The notes beneath the pieces were generated by a model. It was not told where the DNA came from and did no database searches. It worked only from the letters and a program-made list of their open reading frames with translations. Position numbers and translations under genes: made by a program. A stretch of 7,721 nt of DNA from Thermoplasmatota archaeon (GTDB lineage Archaea; Thermoplasmatota; E2; DHVEG-1). The stretch lies in contig JAHJFH010000165.1 of NCBI GenBank assembly GCA_018824925.1, positions 1 to 7,721 on the forward strand, given 5' to 3'. Shown here piece by piece: positions 1 to 5,967 of the stretch; the first letter of the stretch is position 1; each line of letters starts with the position of its first letter.

Positions 1-38
1 AATATAACAAATATGTACATATGATAATATAATTATTA

Positions 39-44
39 GGGAGG
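39..44 (+). promoter_or_regulatory. Ribosome binding site of the secreted protein
   Basis: GGGAGG is complementary to the 3' end of archaeal 16S rRNA and sits 9 bases before ATG 54. It directly abuts the in-frame ATG at 45, so it decides the start in favour of 54. Confidence 0.7.
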
Positions 45-53
45 ATGTTGTAT

Positions 54-1115
54 ATGCGTTTAAAAAACATCATCATATATACTACAGTGCTAGTGTTACT
101 AGTTAGTACTATTCCCTTATCTAATGAAATGGTTCAAGCAAATAATCATGATTTTTGCCAACATACTAGGAGTGGAGTTTTCCAAGATGCTGAGTCGGCA
201 GGGATTACTAACGACAATTGTAACAACCAAGAAATTGGATATGCAGAAGAATTTGACCTTGATTTAGGCACCTTATCCGGTTTTGTAAAAGATTTACAAA
301 TGAATCCAATAGAAAATGCCACTGTCCGTGCATATTTTCATGGTACGTACGAAGAAGCATATAGTGACAAGAATGGCTATTATCATGTAACAAATATTCC
401 TCTATGTTATTGTCTGAAAAATTGCACATGTTCAGAGGATGGTTTTTACTCTGAATGGGTTCTTTTAGCTATCCAAGAAAATACGCAATATAATTTTACT
501 CTGCGACCTTTAACACCATGTTATCCTTGCGTCGATCCCCCAAATCCTACAGGAGGCAATGGATGGTACATCACCCCAGTTAATCTAAGTTTTATATATG
601 ATCCCGAGGTTGTAGCACATATCGTATTTAGAATAGACGATGAGTCATGGCAAGAGTATATCGAAGCTTATTTGATCAAAGACACCTGTGTACATAAGTT
701 TGAATATTATTGGGTTAATTTTCAAGGAGAACAATCTGCAGCAGTTTCGGTTCCCTTAGCAATAGATCTTGAACCACCAGTTATCACTAAAAACATACAG
801 AGAATTGGATGGAGAGAGTTCTCAATTTTATTCGAAGTACTTTATGACAATTGTTCTGGAGTGGATTTTGTAGAATTTTATCTAAATGATATTCTACAAT
901 ATACTGATGATGCTGCACCGTTTGAATGGATCACGTTCTATCGATGGAAACCAGGAGTCCAATACCATTTTACTGTGAAAGCATATGATAGTGCAGGTAA
1001 TGTTGGTATCTTGATAATTAAGAATTCGGACATTCATACTTATTCGTATTTACCATTCTTCGATGAAAGACCATTTTTGCATATGCTTTTCATACTATTG
1101 AATCAAATATCCTAA
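54..1115 (+). CDS. Secreted multidomain protein with carboxypeptidase-regulatory-like and Ig-like domains
   Basis: This 353-residue protein is probably exported and works at the cell surface. Residues 1-30 form a signal peptide (MRLKN, a hydrophobic stretch to about 22, then VQA before NN). Residues 73-152 look like a carboxypeptidase-regulatory-like beta-sandwich (SGFVKD...NATVRAY...DKNGYYHVTNIP) with an inserted Cys cluster (C118, C120, C124, C126). Residues 156-240 resemble Ig-like/OmpL47-type repeats (GGNGWYITPVNLSF...YRIDD-like...EYYWVNFQG). Residues 241-330 are a second Ig-like unit (DNCSGVDFVEFYLND...VKAYDSAGN). The protein ends in a short hydrophobic tail, residues 334-353. I chose ATG 54 because GGGAGG (39-44) lies 9 bases upstream; ATG 45 abuts that site and is too close. 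There is no catalytic motif, so a binding, adhesin or scaffold role is inferred. It converges with the transporter gene, 33 bases away. Confidence 0.85.
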   Translation: MRLKNIIIYTTVLVLLVSTIPLSNEMVQANNHDFCQHTRSGVFQDAESAGITNDNCNNQEIGYAEEFDLDLGTLSGFVKDLQMNPIENATVRAYFHGTYEEAYSDKNGYYHVTNIPLCYCLKNCTCSEDGFYSEWVLLAIQENTQYNFTLRPLTPCYPCVDPPNPTGGNGWYITPVNLSFIYDPEVVAHIVFRIDDESWQEYIEAYLIKDTCVHKFEYYWVNFQGEQSAAVSVPLAIDLEPPVITKNIQRIGWREFSILFEVLYDNCSGVDFVEFYLNDILQYTDDAAPFEWITFYRWKPGVQYHFTVKAYDSAGNVGILIIKNSDIHTYSYLPFFDERPFLHMLFILLNQIS

Positions 1116-1143
1116 CCTATCAAAAACAAAAGTTCTTAGGTTA
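1113..1143. terminator. Possible bidirectional terminator between convergent genes
   Basis: A perfect 7-base inverted repeat, TAACCTA (1113-1119) and TAGGTTA (1137-1143), encloses a 17-base A-rich loop (CAAAAACAAAAG). The left arm contains the stop codon of the secreted-protein gene. On the minus strand the loop reads as a T-rich stretch just after the transporter stop, which fits an archaeal T-run terminator. Whether the hairpin matters is inferred. Confidence 0.4.
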
Positions 1144-1148
1144 ATCAG

Positions 1149-1700
1149 TTACAGCAATAGAAAGGAGATACCAAGTATAATAAAAACAATACCCGCGATA
1201 AAATCAAGTGTCTTCCGTTGTAATTTATTCGATATCATCTTCCCAAAAATAATAGCTGTACCCGAAAGTAATGCAAGCGCAGTAATCGTCCCAATAAAAA
1301 CAAGATAGGGAGAATAAGTTGTGGCAAATAGTGCCGCAACAATTTGTGTTTTATCGCCCCATTCGGTTAGAAAAATAAGAAAGAACGCACTGATAAATGG
1401 TTGTGTATATGATTTTGATTTCTTTTCATCTTCTTCTTTGTGAATAAAGGTGTAAACACCATACATGATGAAGATTGCTCCTGAAACAAGTTTAAGGTAT
1501 AAAAAAGGGATAATGGTGGTGATCCATGAGCCTAAAGCTATTGCTATCCCATCTGCGAGAATAAATGCTAGGAGTACCCCCAAAAAAATCTGCAGATGTT
1601 TCGGTGTTTTCGATGATAATAATAGAATAGATATTTGGGTTTTATCACCAAATTCTGCAATTGCAATGGTTACAAGGGGAATTACTAAATCTTCAAATAT
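1149..1700 (-). CDS. UPF0016/GDT1 (TMEM165) family cation transporter, apparent ATA start
   Basis: This membrane protein belongs to the UPF0016/TMEM165/GDT1 family, whose characterised members export or exchange Mn2+ or Ca2+, probably for protons. The family is defined by two E-x-G-D-K-T motifs in a duplicated three-helix unit. Both are present: EFGDKTQ at residues 16-22 and EWGDKTQ at 113-119, separated by a charged cytoplasmic loop (HKEEDEKKSKS). A conventional start search finds only TTG 1583, which would remove the first helix and first motif. Open reading continues upstream to codon ATA at 1700-1698, giving MFEDLVIPLVTIAIAEFGDKTQ-like sequence typical of family N-termini. GGAG at 1713-1710 is 9 bases before it. 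An in-frame TAG (1709-1707) bars any start further upstream. The model is 183 residues, a plausible full length. Metal specificity cannot be read from the sequence. Confidence 0.85.
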   Translation of the reverse strand: MFEDLVIPLVTIAIAEFGDKTQISILLLSSKTPKHLQIFLGVLLAFILADGIAIALGSWITTIIPFLYLKLVSGAIFIMYGVYTFIHKEEDEKKSKSYTQPFISAFFLIFLTEWGDKTQIVAALFATTYSPYLVFIGTITALALLSGTAIIFGKMISNKLQRKTLDFIAGIVFIILGISFLLL

Positions 1701-1709
1701 GCTATCCTA

Positions 1710-1713
1710 CTCC
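1710..1713 (-). promoter_or_regulatory. Ribosome binding site supporting the ATA start
   Basis: On the minus strand GGAG (within GGAGTAGG) lies 9 bases before the ATA at 1700-1698, a normal spacing. It is the main sequence evidence that translation starts at the ATA codon, or at an ATG that has mutated to ATA. Confidence 0.5.
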
Positions 1714-1846
1714 GTTAATCTATTCTGTAACATATTTTTCATATTATTAATTAATTGAATATACGTGGATAATTACTTAGAGGCGAATACTAGCTTACCA
1801 AGATGTATTGCTTATGTTTTGGTTTTTTCCAAACAACTTCCGGAGG

Positions 1847-1854
1847 TTTATATA
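1847..1854 (+). promoter_or_regulatory. TATA box of the serpin gene
   Basis: TTTATATA follows a purine-rich CCGGAGG that could serve as a BRE. Transcription about 25 bases downstream would begin near 1876, leaving a leader of about 15 bases. That leader still includes GTGAT (1880-1884), complementary to the 16S rRNA tail and 6 bases before ATG 1891. Confidence 0.6.
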
Positions 1855-1890
1855 GTATTATCACTGATACACTAGCTGAGTGATGCTAAA

Positions 1891-3174
1891 ATGAAACTTG
1901 CCTATCTCGCAATTATTGTAGCTGCTATGCTTGTGCTTACCGCTTTGGGAACAATTTATATGTTTCAAAATCAGTTTGAGACAGATGTAATCAACAATGA
2001 TATTCCAGCAAATGATGATATATTCCCACCACTTGGTAATATGACATTTCAAGATGCAGTTAATTCATTTGGATTTACTTTATTTCAAGAAATTTATTCC
2101 AGAAATACTGGCAACCAATTTGTTTCACCCTATAGCATTTTCACCGCCTTAGCAATGACCTATGAGGGCGCAAGAGGTGACACCGCTGATGAAATGGCAA
2201 CTGTTCTCAATATTGAACAAGATAATACCTCATTTCATACCTATGTTCAAAACCTTTATAACGAGTTCAACGCAGAATCCAGTGAATACAACCTCAGTAC
2301 CGCTAATGCCTTATGGGTTCGAAAAAACCTCCAACTTCTTGATTCATATCTTTCAGTAATTCGTGACTATTATGGTGGAGATGCAACTGAAGTAGATTTT
2401 ACCCAAGCAGTTATGGCAGCAGCGATAATCAACAGATGGGTGGAAAACCAAACGAATAAATTAATAAAAAATTTAGTCCCTGCTGATGCTATCAGCCCCT
2501 CAACAGGGCTGATATTGACCAACGCAATTTATTTTAAGGGCATATGGAAAACTCAGTTTGAATCAGCCAATACCACAGATCGGCCTTTTACCACGCAAGA
2601 AGGATCAGAACATAATGTTCCCGCCATGCAGTTTGTAGATACCCACGATTGGTTCAATTATGGTGAAACCGATGAGGTCCAGATTCTAGAGCTTCCATAT
2701 ACCGGAGACTCGATCTCAATGGTGGCTGTTCTCCCGAAGGAAACATATCAATTAAGCACCATTATTGATAGCCTAGATACTAATATACTCTCAGAATGGC
2801 TAAGCACACTATCACCAGAAAAACTTGATATCTATCTCCCAAAATTTAAGGTTGAATCCTCCTACTCACTTGCGGAACTCCTTGCACATCTTGGCATGCA
2901 AATCCCCTTCACACCCAGCGCTGATTTCTCTGGTATCACCGGAGCACCAGATCTATTTATCAGCAATGTGTTACATAAAGCCTATATCGATGTCAATGAG
3001 GAAGGTACCGAAGCCGCAGCCGCAACCGCGGTCATCATGGAATTAACCGCACATCCCGGAGAAGAACCAGAACGAATTATTTTTGACTGCGACCACCCCT
3101 TCCTGTATATGATTCTTCATAAAGAAACTGGAACTATCCTCTTCATGGGAACTATCAACGATCCTACCGCATAA
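1891..3174 (+). CDS. Serpin-family protease inhibitor, membrane-anchored or secreted
   Basis: This 427-residue serpin traps a target protease by cleavage of its reactive loop and insertion of the loop into the central sheet. Residues 1-25 are one hydrophobic segment without a lipobox, so it is exported or held by an N-terminal anchor. A linker of about 25 acidic/polar residues follows, and the serpin fold begins near 53. Family landmarks are QFVSPYSIFTALAMTYEGARG (about 76-96; shutter region), NAIYFKGIWKTQF (211-223) and FDCDHPFLY (398-406; serpin signature). The hinge EEGTEAAAATA (370-380) has the small residues needed for loop insertion, so it should be inhibitory. Counting from G372 as P15 gives P2 Leu385, P1 Thr386 and P1' Ala387. 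The start at ATG 1891 has GTGAT 6 bases upstream. The papain-like protease gene follows on the same strand after 181 bases and may be its target. Confidence 0.95.
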   Translation: MKLAYLAIIVAAMLVLTALGTIYMFQNQFETDVINNDIPANDDIFPPLGNMTFQDAVNSFGFTLFQEIYSRNTGNQFVSPYSIFTALAMTYEGARGDTADEMATVLNIEQDNTSFHTYVQNLYNEFNAESSEYNLSTANALWVRKNLQLLDSYLSVIRDYYGGDATEVDFTQAVMAAAIINRWVENQTNKLIKNLVPADAISPSTGLILTNAIYFKGIWKTQFESANTTDRPFTTQEGSEHNVPAMQFVDTHDWFNYGETDEVQILELPYTGDSISMVAVLPKETYQLSTIIDSLDTNILSEWLSTLSPEKLDIYLPKFKVESSYSLAELLAHLGMQIPFTPSADFSGITGAPDLFISNVLHKAYIDVNEEGTEAAAATAVIMELTAHPGEEPERIIFDCDHPFLYMILHKETGTILFMGTINDPTA

Positions 3175-3190
3175 ACCATAACCCCCCCAG

Positions 3191-3207
3191 TTCTTTCTTT
3201 TTTTTTT
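3191..3207 (+). terminator. T-run terminator after the serpin
   Basis: TTCTTTC followed by ten consecutive T residues begins 17 bases after the serpin stop codon. It fits the T-rich intrinsic terminators of archaea and separates the serpin transcript from the protease gene. Confidence 0.65.
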
Positions 3208-3303
3208 AGTCCAGAAAAAGAATTCAAAATAATACAATACACTATTAATCACATACTTTTCTAAACAAAAACATTATCAAGATATTATCAAAAACATCGT
3301 AAA

Positions 3304-3316
3304 ATATATATAAATA
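3304..3316 (+). promoter_or_regulatory. TATA box of the cysteine protease gene
   Basis: ATATATATAAATA lies about 45 bases before ATG 3356. Transcription is expected near 3335, giving a leader of about 20 bases without a clear ribosome site. The protease is therefore probably transcribed separately from the serpin. Confidence 0.55.
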
Positions 3317-3355
3317 GTCCACCTATCAAAACATGGACATTTTTATTCACAGTAG

Positions 3356-4672
3356 ATGAGGACAATGAAAACATTACAAAAATATATACTTCTCGCAACC
3401 ATTCTAATTGTACTTACCCAGATTTCTCCAATAACCCTATCCCAGAAACAGCATGATTCACACATGAATACCAACGAAACACTCATGTCATCATACCAGC
3501 AAATATATCCCACTGTCACCCCTGAAACATCGTGTCTCCCCCAATCATTTTCATGGAAAAACTTTGGCAACCAAGACTGGACAACTCCTGCAAAAAATCA
3601 GACACTAAAATGCGGGTGTTGTTGGATCTTTGCCGCTGTTGGCATTATTGAAAGCAAAATCAACATCAAAGAAGGTAACGCTGATATTAATCCCGACCTC
3701 TCAGAACAATATGTCCTCTCATGCCTTCCCGATGCAGGAAATGGCTGCAATGGCGGTTATCCCTATAACGCACTCAAATACATACTTGATTCCAGCCACG
3801 CAGGAAATAATCACAATGGCATTATCCCCGAAACCTGCTTCCCCTATCAAATAAATGATACAATACCCTGCGATGAAAAATGCGATGAATGGCTCGAAAC
3901 CATCGTCCCCATCAAGGACTATGACTACCTCATAGTAGATGAAAGCCCCAGAGGAATACAAAAAATCAAACACCACCTCATGCAAGAAGGACCACTTGCT
4001 GCCTGCATGCTTGTAACCAAGGAATGGATTACCTGGGGATATCACCATCATGACCCAACCGAATACTGGACCACCCTCTTTGAACTCGGTGAAGACCACG
4101 ATATTATCCTTGTTGGATGGAAGGACGATCCCTCACTCAGATACGGTGGTTACTGGATCTGTAAAAACAGCCTTGGACTAGAATGGGGCTATGATGGATT
4201 TTTTAACCTTGAATACCAACGACTGGGGAGCCGCTGGATAGATAATGATCCCCGAACCACCTATATAACATGGGTGGATTATAACCCCCAAAACACCACA
4301 TGGCCCAACGAACGCGAAACACCATACGCCCCCCAGATCTCTGGCCCCAGTTCTGGACTCATTGGAAAATCATACACCTATACATTATCTGCTACTGATC
4401 CACAACAACACGATATTTCCTTTTTTATCAGCTGGGGAGATGGCACAACAGAGGAATGGATTGGCCCTTATCCATCTGATTTCGAAATCACACTTAACCA
4501 CACATGGCACTACAAAGGTACCTACCCGCTGATGGTTATTGTCAAAAACACCCAAAACGCACTTAGCCCCTGGGCTACCTATGAGATAACCATGCCAATA
4601 AATACACCACAAAGTAGGCTATTACCAAACCATCTTGGAAGTATCATACGATTCTTACACCATTTGTTCTAA
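3356..4672 (+). CDS. Secreted papain-like (C1A) cysteine protease with PKD domain
   Basis: This 438-residue extracellular peptidase has all the catalytic parts of family C1A. A signal peptide spans about residues 1-30. The catalytic domain runs from about 60 to 310, with oxyanion Gln82, nucleophile Cys89 in CGCCW, the GCNGG motif (130-134), His248 in EDHDIILVGW and Asn271 in ICKNSLG. Compared with the usual NQGSCGSCW, one residue is inserted between Gln and the Cys motif, and Ser of CGSCW is replaced by Cys88. The region between signal and catalytic domain is only about 30 residues, too short for an I29 inhibitory propeptide. Residues 324-414 form a PKD/Ig-like domain (ISWGDGT at 358-364, NHTWHYKGTY), probably for substrate or surface binding. 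The last 20 residues are a hydrophobic tail. The start could be ATG 3356 or ATG 3365 (MKTLQKY); neither has a well-placed ribosome site. Confidence 0.93.
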   Translation: MRTMKTLQKYILLATILIVLTQISPITLSQKQHDSHMNTNETLMSSYQQIYPTVTPETSCLPQSFSWKNFGNQDWTTPAKNQTLKCGCCWIFAAVGIIESKINIKEGNADINPDLSEQYVLSCLPDAGNGCNGGYPYNALKYILDSSHAGNNHNGIIPETCFPYQINDTIPCDEKCDEWLETIVPIKDYDYLIVDESPRGIQKIKHHLMQEGPLAACMLVTKEWITWGYHHHDPTEYWTTLFELGEDHDIILVGWKDDPSLRYGGYWICKNSLGLEWGYDGFFNLEYQRLGSRWIDNDPRTTYITWVDYNPQNTTWPNERETPYAPQISGPSSGLIGKSYTYTLSATDPQQHDISFFISWGDGTTEEWIGPYPSDFEITLNHTWHYKGTYPLMVIVKNTQNALSPWATYEITMPINTPQSRLLPNHLGSIIRFLHHLF

Positions 4673-4692
4673 TAAACATTTTTTCTGAAGAA

Positions 4693-4722
4693 CTGGCTCC
4701 TGTAGGGTCAACAGGAGCCCAG
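4693..4722 (+). other. Strong RNA hairpin in the 3' region of the protease gene
   Basis: GGCTCCTGT (4695-4703) and ACAGGAGCC (4711-4719) are a perfect 9-base inverted repeat with a 7-base loop AGGGTCA. The stem can extend by CT/AG past one bulged C (4720). It is unusually G+C-rich for this window and begins 20 bases after the protease stop. No T-run follows it directly, so it does not look like a bacterial terminator. A role in 3'-end stability or as a processed RNA is inference. Confidence 0.5.
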
Positions 4723-4816
4723 CTGTGCCTCTATGTCGTCAAACTCGGATCATGATATCACCGGTTTTCCATATACTAGAGGTAACATGAACAAATAGTG
4801 CTCCAGTTTATGAATC

Positions 4817-4829
4817 TTTTTTCAAAAAA
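4817..4829. terminator. Bidirectional T-run terminator
   Basis: TTTTTTCAAAAAA gives a T6 run on both strands between the convergent protease gene and the 59-residue gene. This fits archaeal T-run termination for both. Apart from this and the hairpin, I see nothing coding in 4673-4886. Confidence 0.45.
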
Positions 4830-4886
4830 TAATGTACTACATCAAATACTTATGTAGGTAGTATAAAGGAAATAATTTGGAGACAA

Positions 4887-5066
4887 TTAGCCTTTAAAAG
4901 ACCCCGTTCTCCCAGGGTTCGTCAGCCTATTCTTTATTGTTTCAATAGCTTTATCTCGGTCAGAACTAAAACCAAAAACCTCAGGATTTACCTCACCTGA
5001 TCGAATTTGTTTCATCCATTTTTCAAGAATTTGTTTTTCATATAGCGTAGGTGCATTTGATCCCAT
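4887..5066 (-). CDS. Small charged hypothetical protein
   Basis: I do not recognise this 59-residue protein. It starts MGSNAPTLYEKQILEKWM and has two probable amphipathic helices, around residues 8-22 (LYEKQILEKWMKQIRSG) and 35-48 (SSDRDKAIETIKNRL), with a Gly/Pro-rich end. It has no signal peptide, membrane segment or cysteine, so it should be cytoplasmic. The ribosome site GAGGTGA (5078-5072) is excellent and supports a real gene. It places the start at ATG 5066, 5 bases away; ATG 5069 is a close alternative, and GTG 5075 lies inside the site itself. It may follow the 74-residue gene on the same strand, but 136 bases and a T-run lie between them. Function unknown. Confidence 0.65.
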   Translation of the reverse strand: MGSNAPTLYEKQILEKWMKQIRSGEVNPEVFGFSSDRDKAIETIKNRLTNPGRTGSFKG

Positions 5067-5071
5067 CATGT

Positions 5072-5078
5072 TCACCTC
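5072..5078 (-). promoter_or_regulatory. Ribosome binding site of the 59-residue protein
   Basis: On the minus strand GAGGTGA is a near-perfect match to the anti-Shine-Dalgarno complement. It overlaps the upstream in-frame GTG and so rules it out as a start. Confidence 0.65.
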
Positions 5079-5144
5079 AAATATTCATAAAATATTGGAA
5101 AGATGAAGTGCTGTGAATTAATAAAAATTGAGTTAAACATACAC

Positions 5145-5150
5145 GGAAAA
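5145..5150 (-). terminator. Possible T-run terminator of the 74-residue gene
   Basis: An A6 run on the plus strand reads as T6 on the minus strand about 52 bases after the stop codon. It is a plausible archaeal terminator, separating this gene from the 59-residue gene. Confidence 0.3.
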
Positions 5151-5202
5151 AATGTAAGAAATCAAAAGAAACCACGGATATTCTCAAAATCTTTTACGAA
5201 TT

Positions 5203-5427
5203 TTATCGCATCGTAAAGAATCGAATCAACGCCCCGGTATCTTTCAATGCTACCTGAACGGTATCAACAAATGCAATCTCTTCTTCAAGGTTTACTATAC
5301 GTTTCCAATTATAAACAAAATCATGTTCACCTATCGTTGGCTTAAAACCCATTTGGAGTAATTTTTTATAAATTACCGACGCCTTCTCCCCATTAGCATG
5401 AAGGTACACATCTAGGTATGTTTCCAT
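5203..5427 (-). CDS. Small hypothetical protein, probable alpha/beta fold
   Basis: This 74-residue protein (METYLDVYLHANGEK...) alternates short strands and helices: strand YLDVYLHA (4-11), helix GEKASVIYKKLLQMG (13-27), strand HDFVYNWK (35-42), helix LEEEIAFVDTVQVALKDTG (47-65), strand ALIRFFTM (66-73). The order is beta-alpha-beta-alpha-beta, suggestive of a compact ferredoxin-like or regulatory domain, but I cannot name a family. There is no signal peptide, membrane segment or cysteine. ATG 5427 is the only good start. There is no strong ribosome site, but a TATA-like box (5459-5465) predicts a leader of about 10 bases. It is divergently oriented from the broken membrane-protein gene. Confidence 0.7.
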   Translation of the reverse strand: METYLDVYLHANGEKASVIYKKLLQMGFKPTIGEHDFVYNWKRIVNLEEEIAFVDTVQVALKDTGALIRFFTMR

Positions 5428-5458
5428 AACCGATCGTACTAGATACCATCTACTATGA

Positions 5459-5465
5459 ATATAAA
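5459..5465 (-). promoter_or_regulatory. TATA box of the 74-residue gene
   Basis: On the minus strand TTTATAT lies about 35 bases before ATG 5427, which predicts transcription near 5437 and a very short leader. Confidence 0.45.
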
Positions 5466-5478
5466 TATTATGTGCACC

Positions 5479-5539
5479 ACAAAATAACCGATATCAAATT
5501 CTTGATGATATTATTTTGTAAAATACTATTTATTTTGTA
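5479..5539. repeat. TTATTTTGTA motif: two direct copies plus an inverted copy
   Basis: TTATTTTGTA occurs at 5511-5520 and 5530-5539, 19 bases start to start. Its inverted form ACAAAATAA is at 5479-5487. The first two arms enclose a second dyad (TATCA ... TGATA), giving an imperfect hairpin over 5479-5519. The cluster sits between divergent promoters, upstream of the 74-residue gene's TATA box, where an operator would be expected. Operator function is inferred. Confidence 0.45.
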
Positions 5540-5618
5540 CGTTTTCAAATAGATACTTAATAAATTTATGCTTCATACAAGATACAAAAAAAACCTATAT
5601 TAATCATGTAATCAAATA

Positions 5619-5629
5619 TTATTTATACT
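5619..5629 (+). promoter_or_regulatory. TATA box of the broken membrane-protein gene
   Basis: TTATTTATACT is centred about 31 bases before ATG 5655. Transcription would begin within a few bases of the ATG, giving a nearly leaderless mRNA, which is common in archaea. The promoter looks intact although the reading frame is not. Confidence 0.45.
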
Positions 5630-5654
5630 CTCATAAATCCTATTGGTCATTACC

Positions 5655-5967
5655 ATGAAATTAAAAAATCTCTACTGAATTCCAGTCATATACGCTCTAT
5701 TTATCATTTGTATAAGTTGGTTTCTTGTTTCTGAAACATTATTTGAACTCATACTCAGCAGCATCCTTATCATCACTGCATTTCTGAATAGAATTATATA
5801 TGTAGGATCACGCATGAAAGGATCAGTGATATTCTGCCTCTTTACACTCCTTGCGACCTGCAACCATTTTGAGTACATTATATACTAATGTCTATCTGAC
5901 AATTGGATGTGCTCTTGGAAGTAGCATCAGTTTCCTTATTTTACTCTATAGTTTTTTCAATAAATAA
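5655..5967 (+). pseudogene. Small multi-pass membrane protein, broken by TGA and a +1 frameshift
   Basis: Reading from ATG 5655 gives MKLKNLY, then TGA (5676-5678), then 69 more sense codons in the same frame to TAA 5886. These encode IPVIYALFIICISWFLVS, TLFELILSSILIITAFLN and GSVIFCLFTLLATC, three hydrophobic helices. Skipping one T (5886) after TAC continues as NVYLTIGCALGSSISFLILL, a fourth helix, to TAA 5965. With Trp at the TGA and the shift corrected, the product is about 103 residues with four membrane helices. I do not recognise the family. Trp at the TGA position fits the membrane interface (NLY-W-IPVIY), and Trp is TGG elsewhere in the same frame, so a TGG-to-TGA mutation is the simplest reading. 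A fifth helix may follow in another frame up to 6095. Confidence 0.6.

Noticed and set aside
1149..1583. Transporter starting at TTG 1583
   Set aside because: This would delete the first helix and the first EFGDKT motif, both present in the same open frame upstream with a ribosome site.
1707..1709. Pyrrolysine read-through of TAG before the transporter
   Set aside because: The residues upstream of the TAG are not like a family N-terminus, and a ribosome site directly precedes the ATA. I keep it only as a weak alternative.
1465..1758. 97-codon plus-strand reading frame
   Set aside because: It lies antisense to the UPF0016 gene, whose two conserved motifs leave no doubt about the coding strand.
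1820..1838. TTTGG-T6-CCAAA dyad upstream of the serpin
   Set aside because: A 5-base stem in A/T-rich DNA is expected by chance, and the position upstream of the TATA box gives no clear role.
4752..4761. TGATATCA palindrome after the protease gene
   Set aside because: It is short, is not near a promoter and has no second copy nearby, so chance is sufficient.
5672..5878. 68-codon minus-strand reading frame
   Set aside because: It is antisense to the hydrophobic plus-strand frame, which has a promoter and coherent membrane helices. The minus frame has no ribosome site or recognisable pattern.
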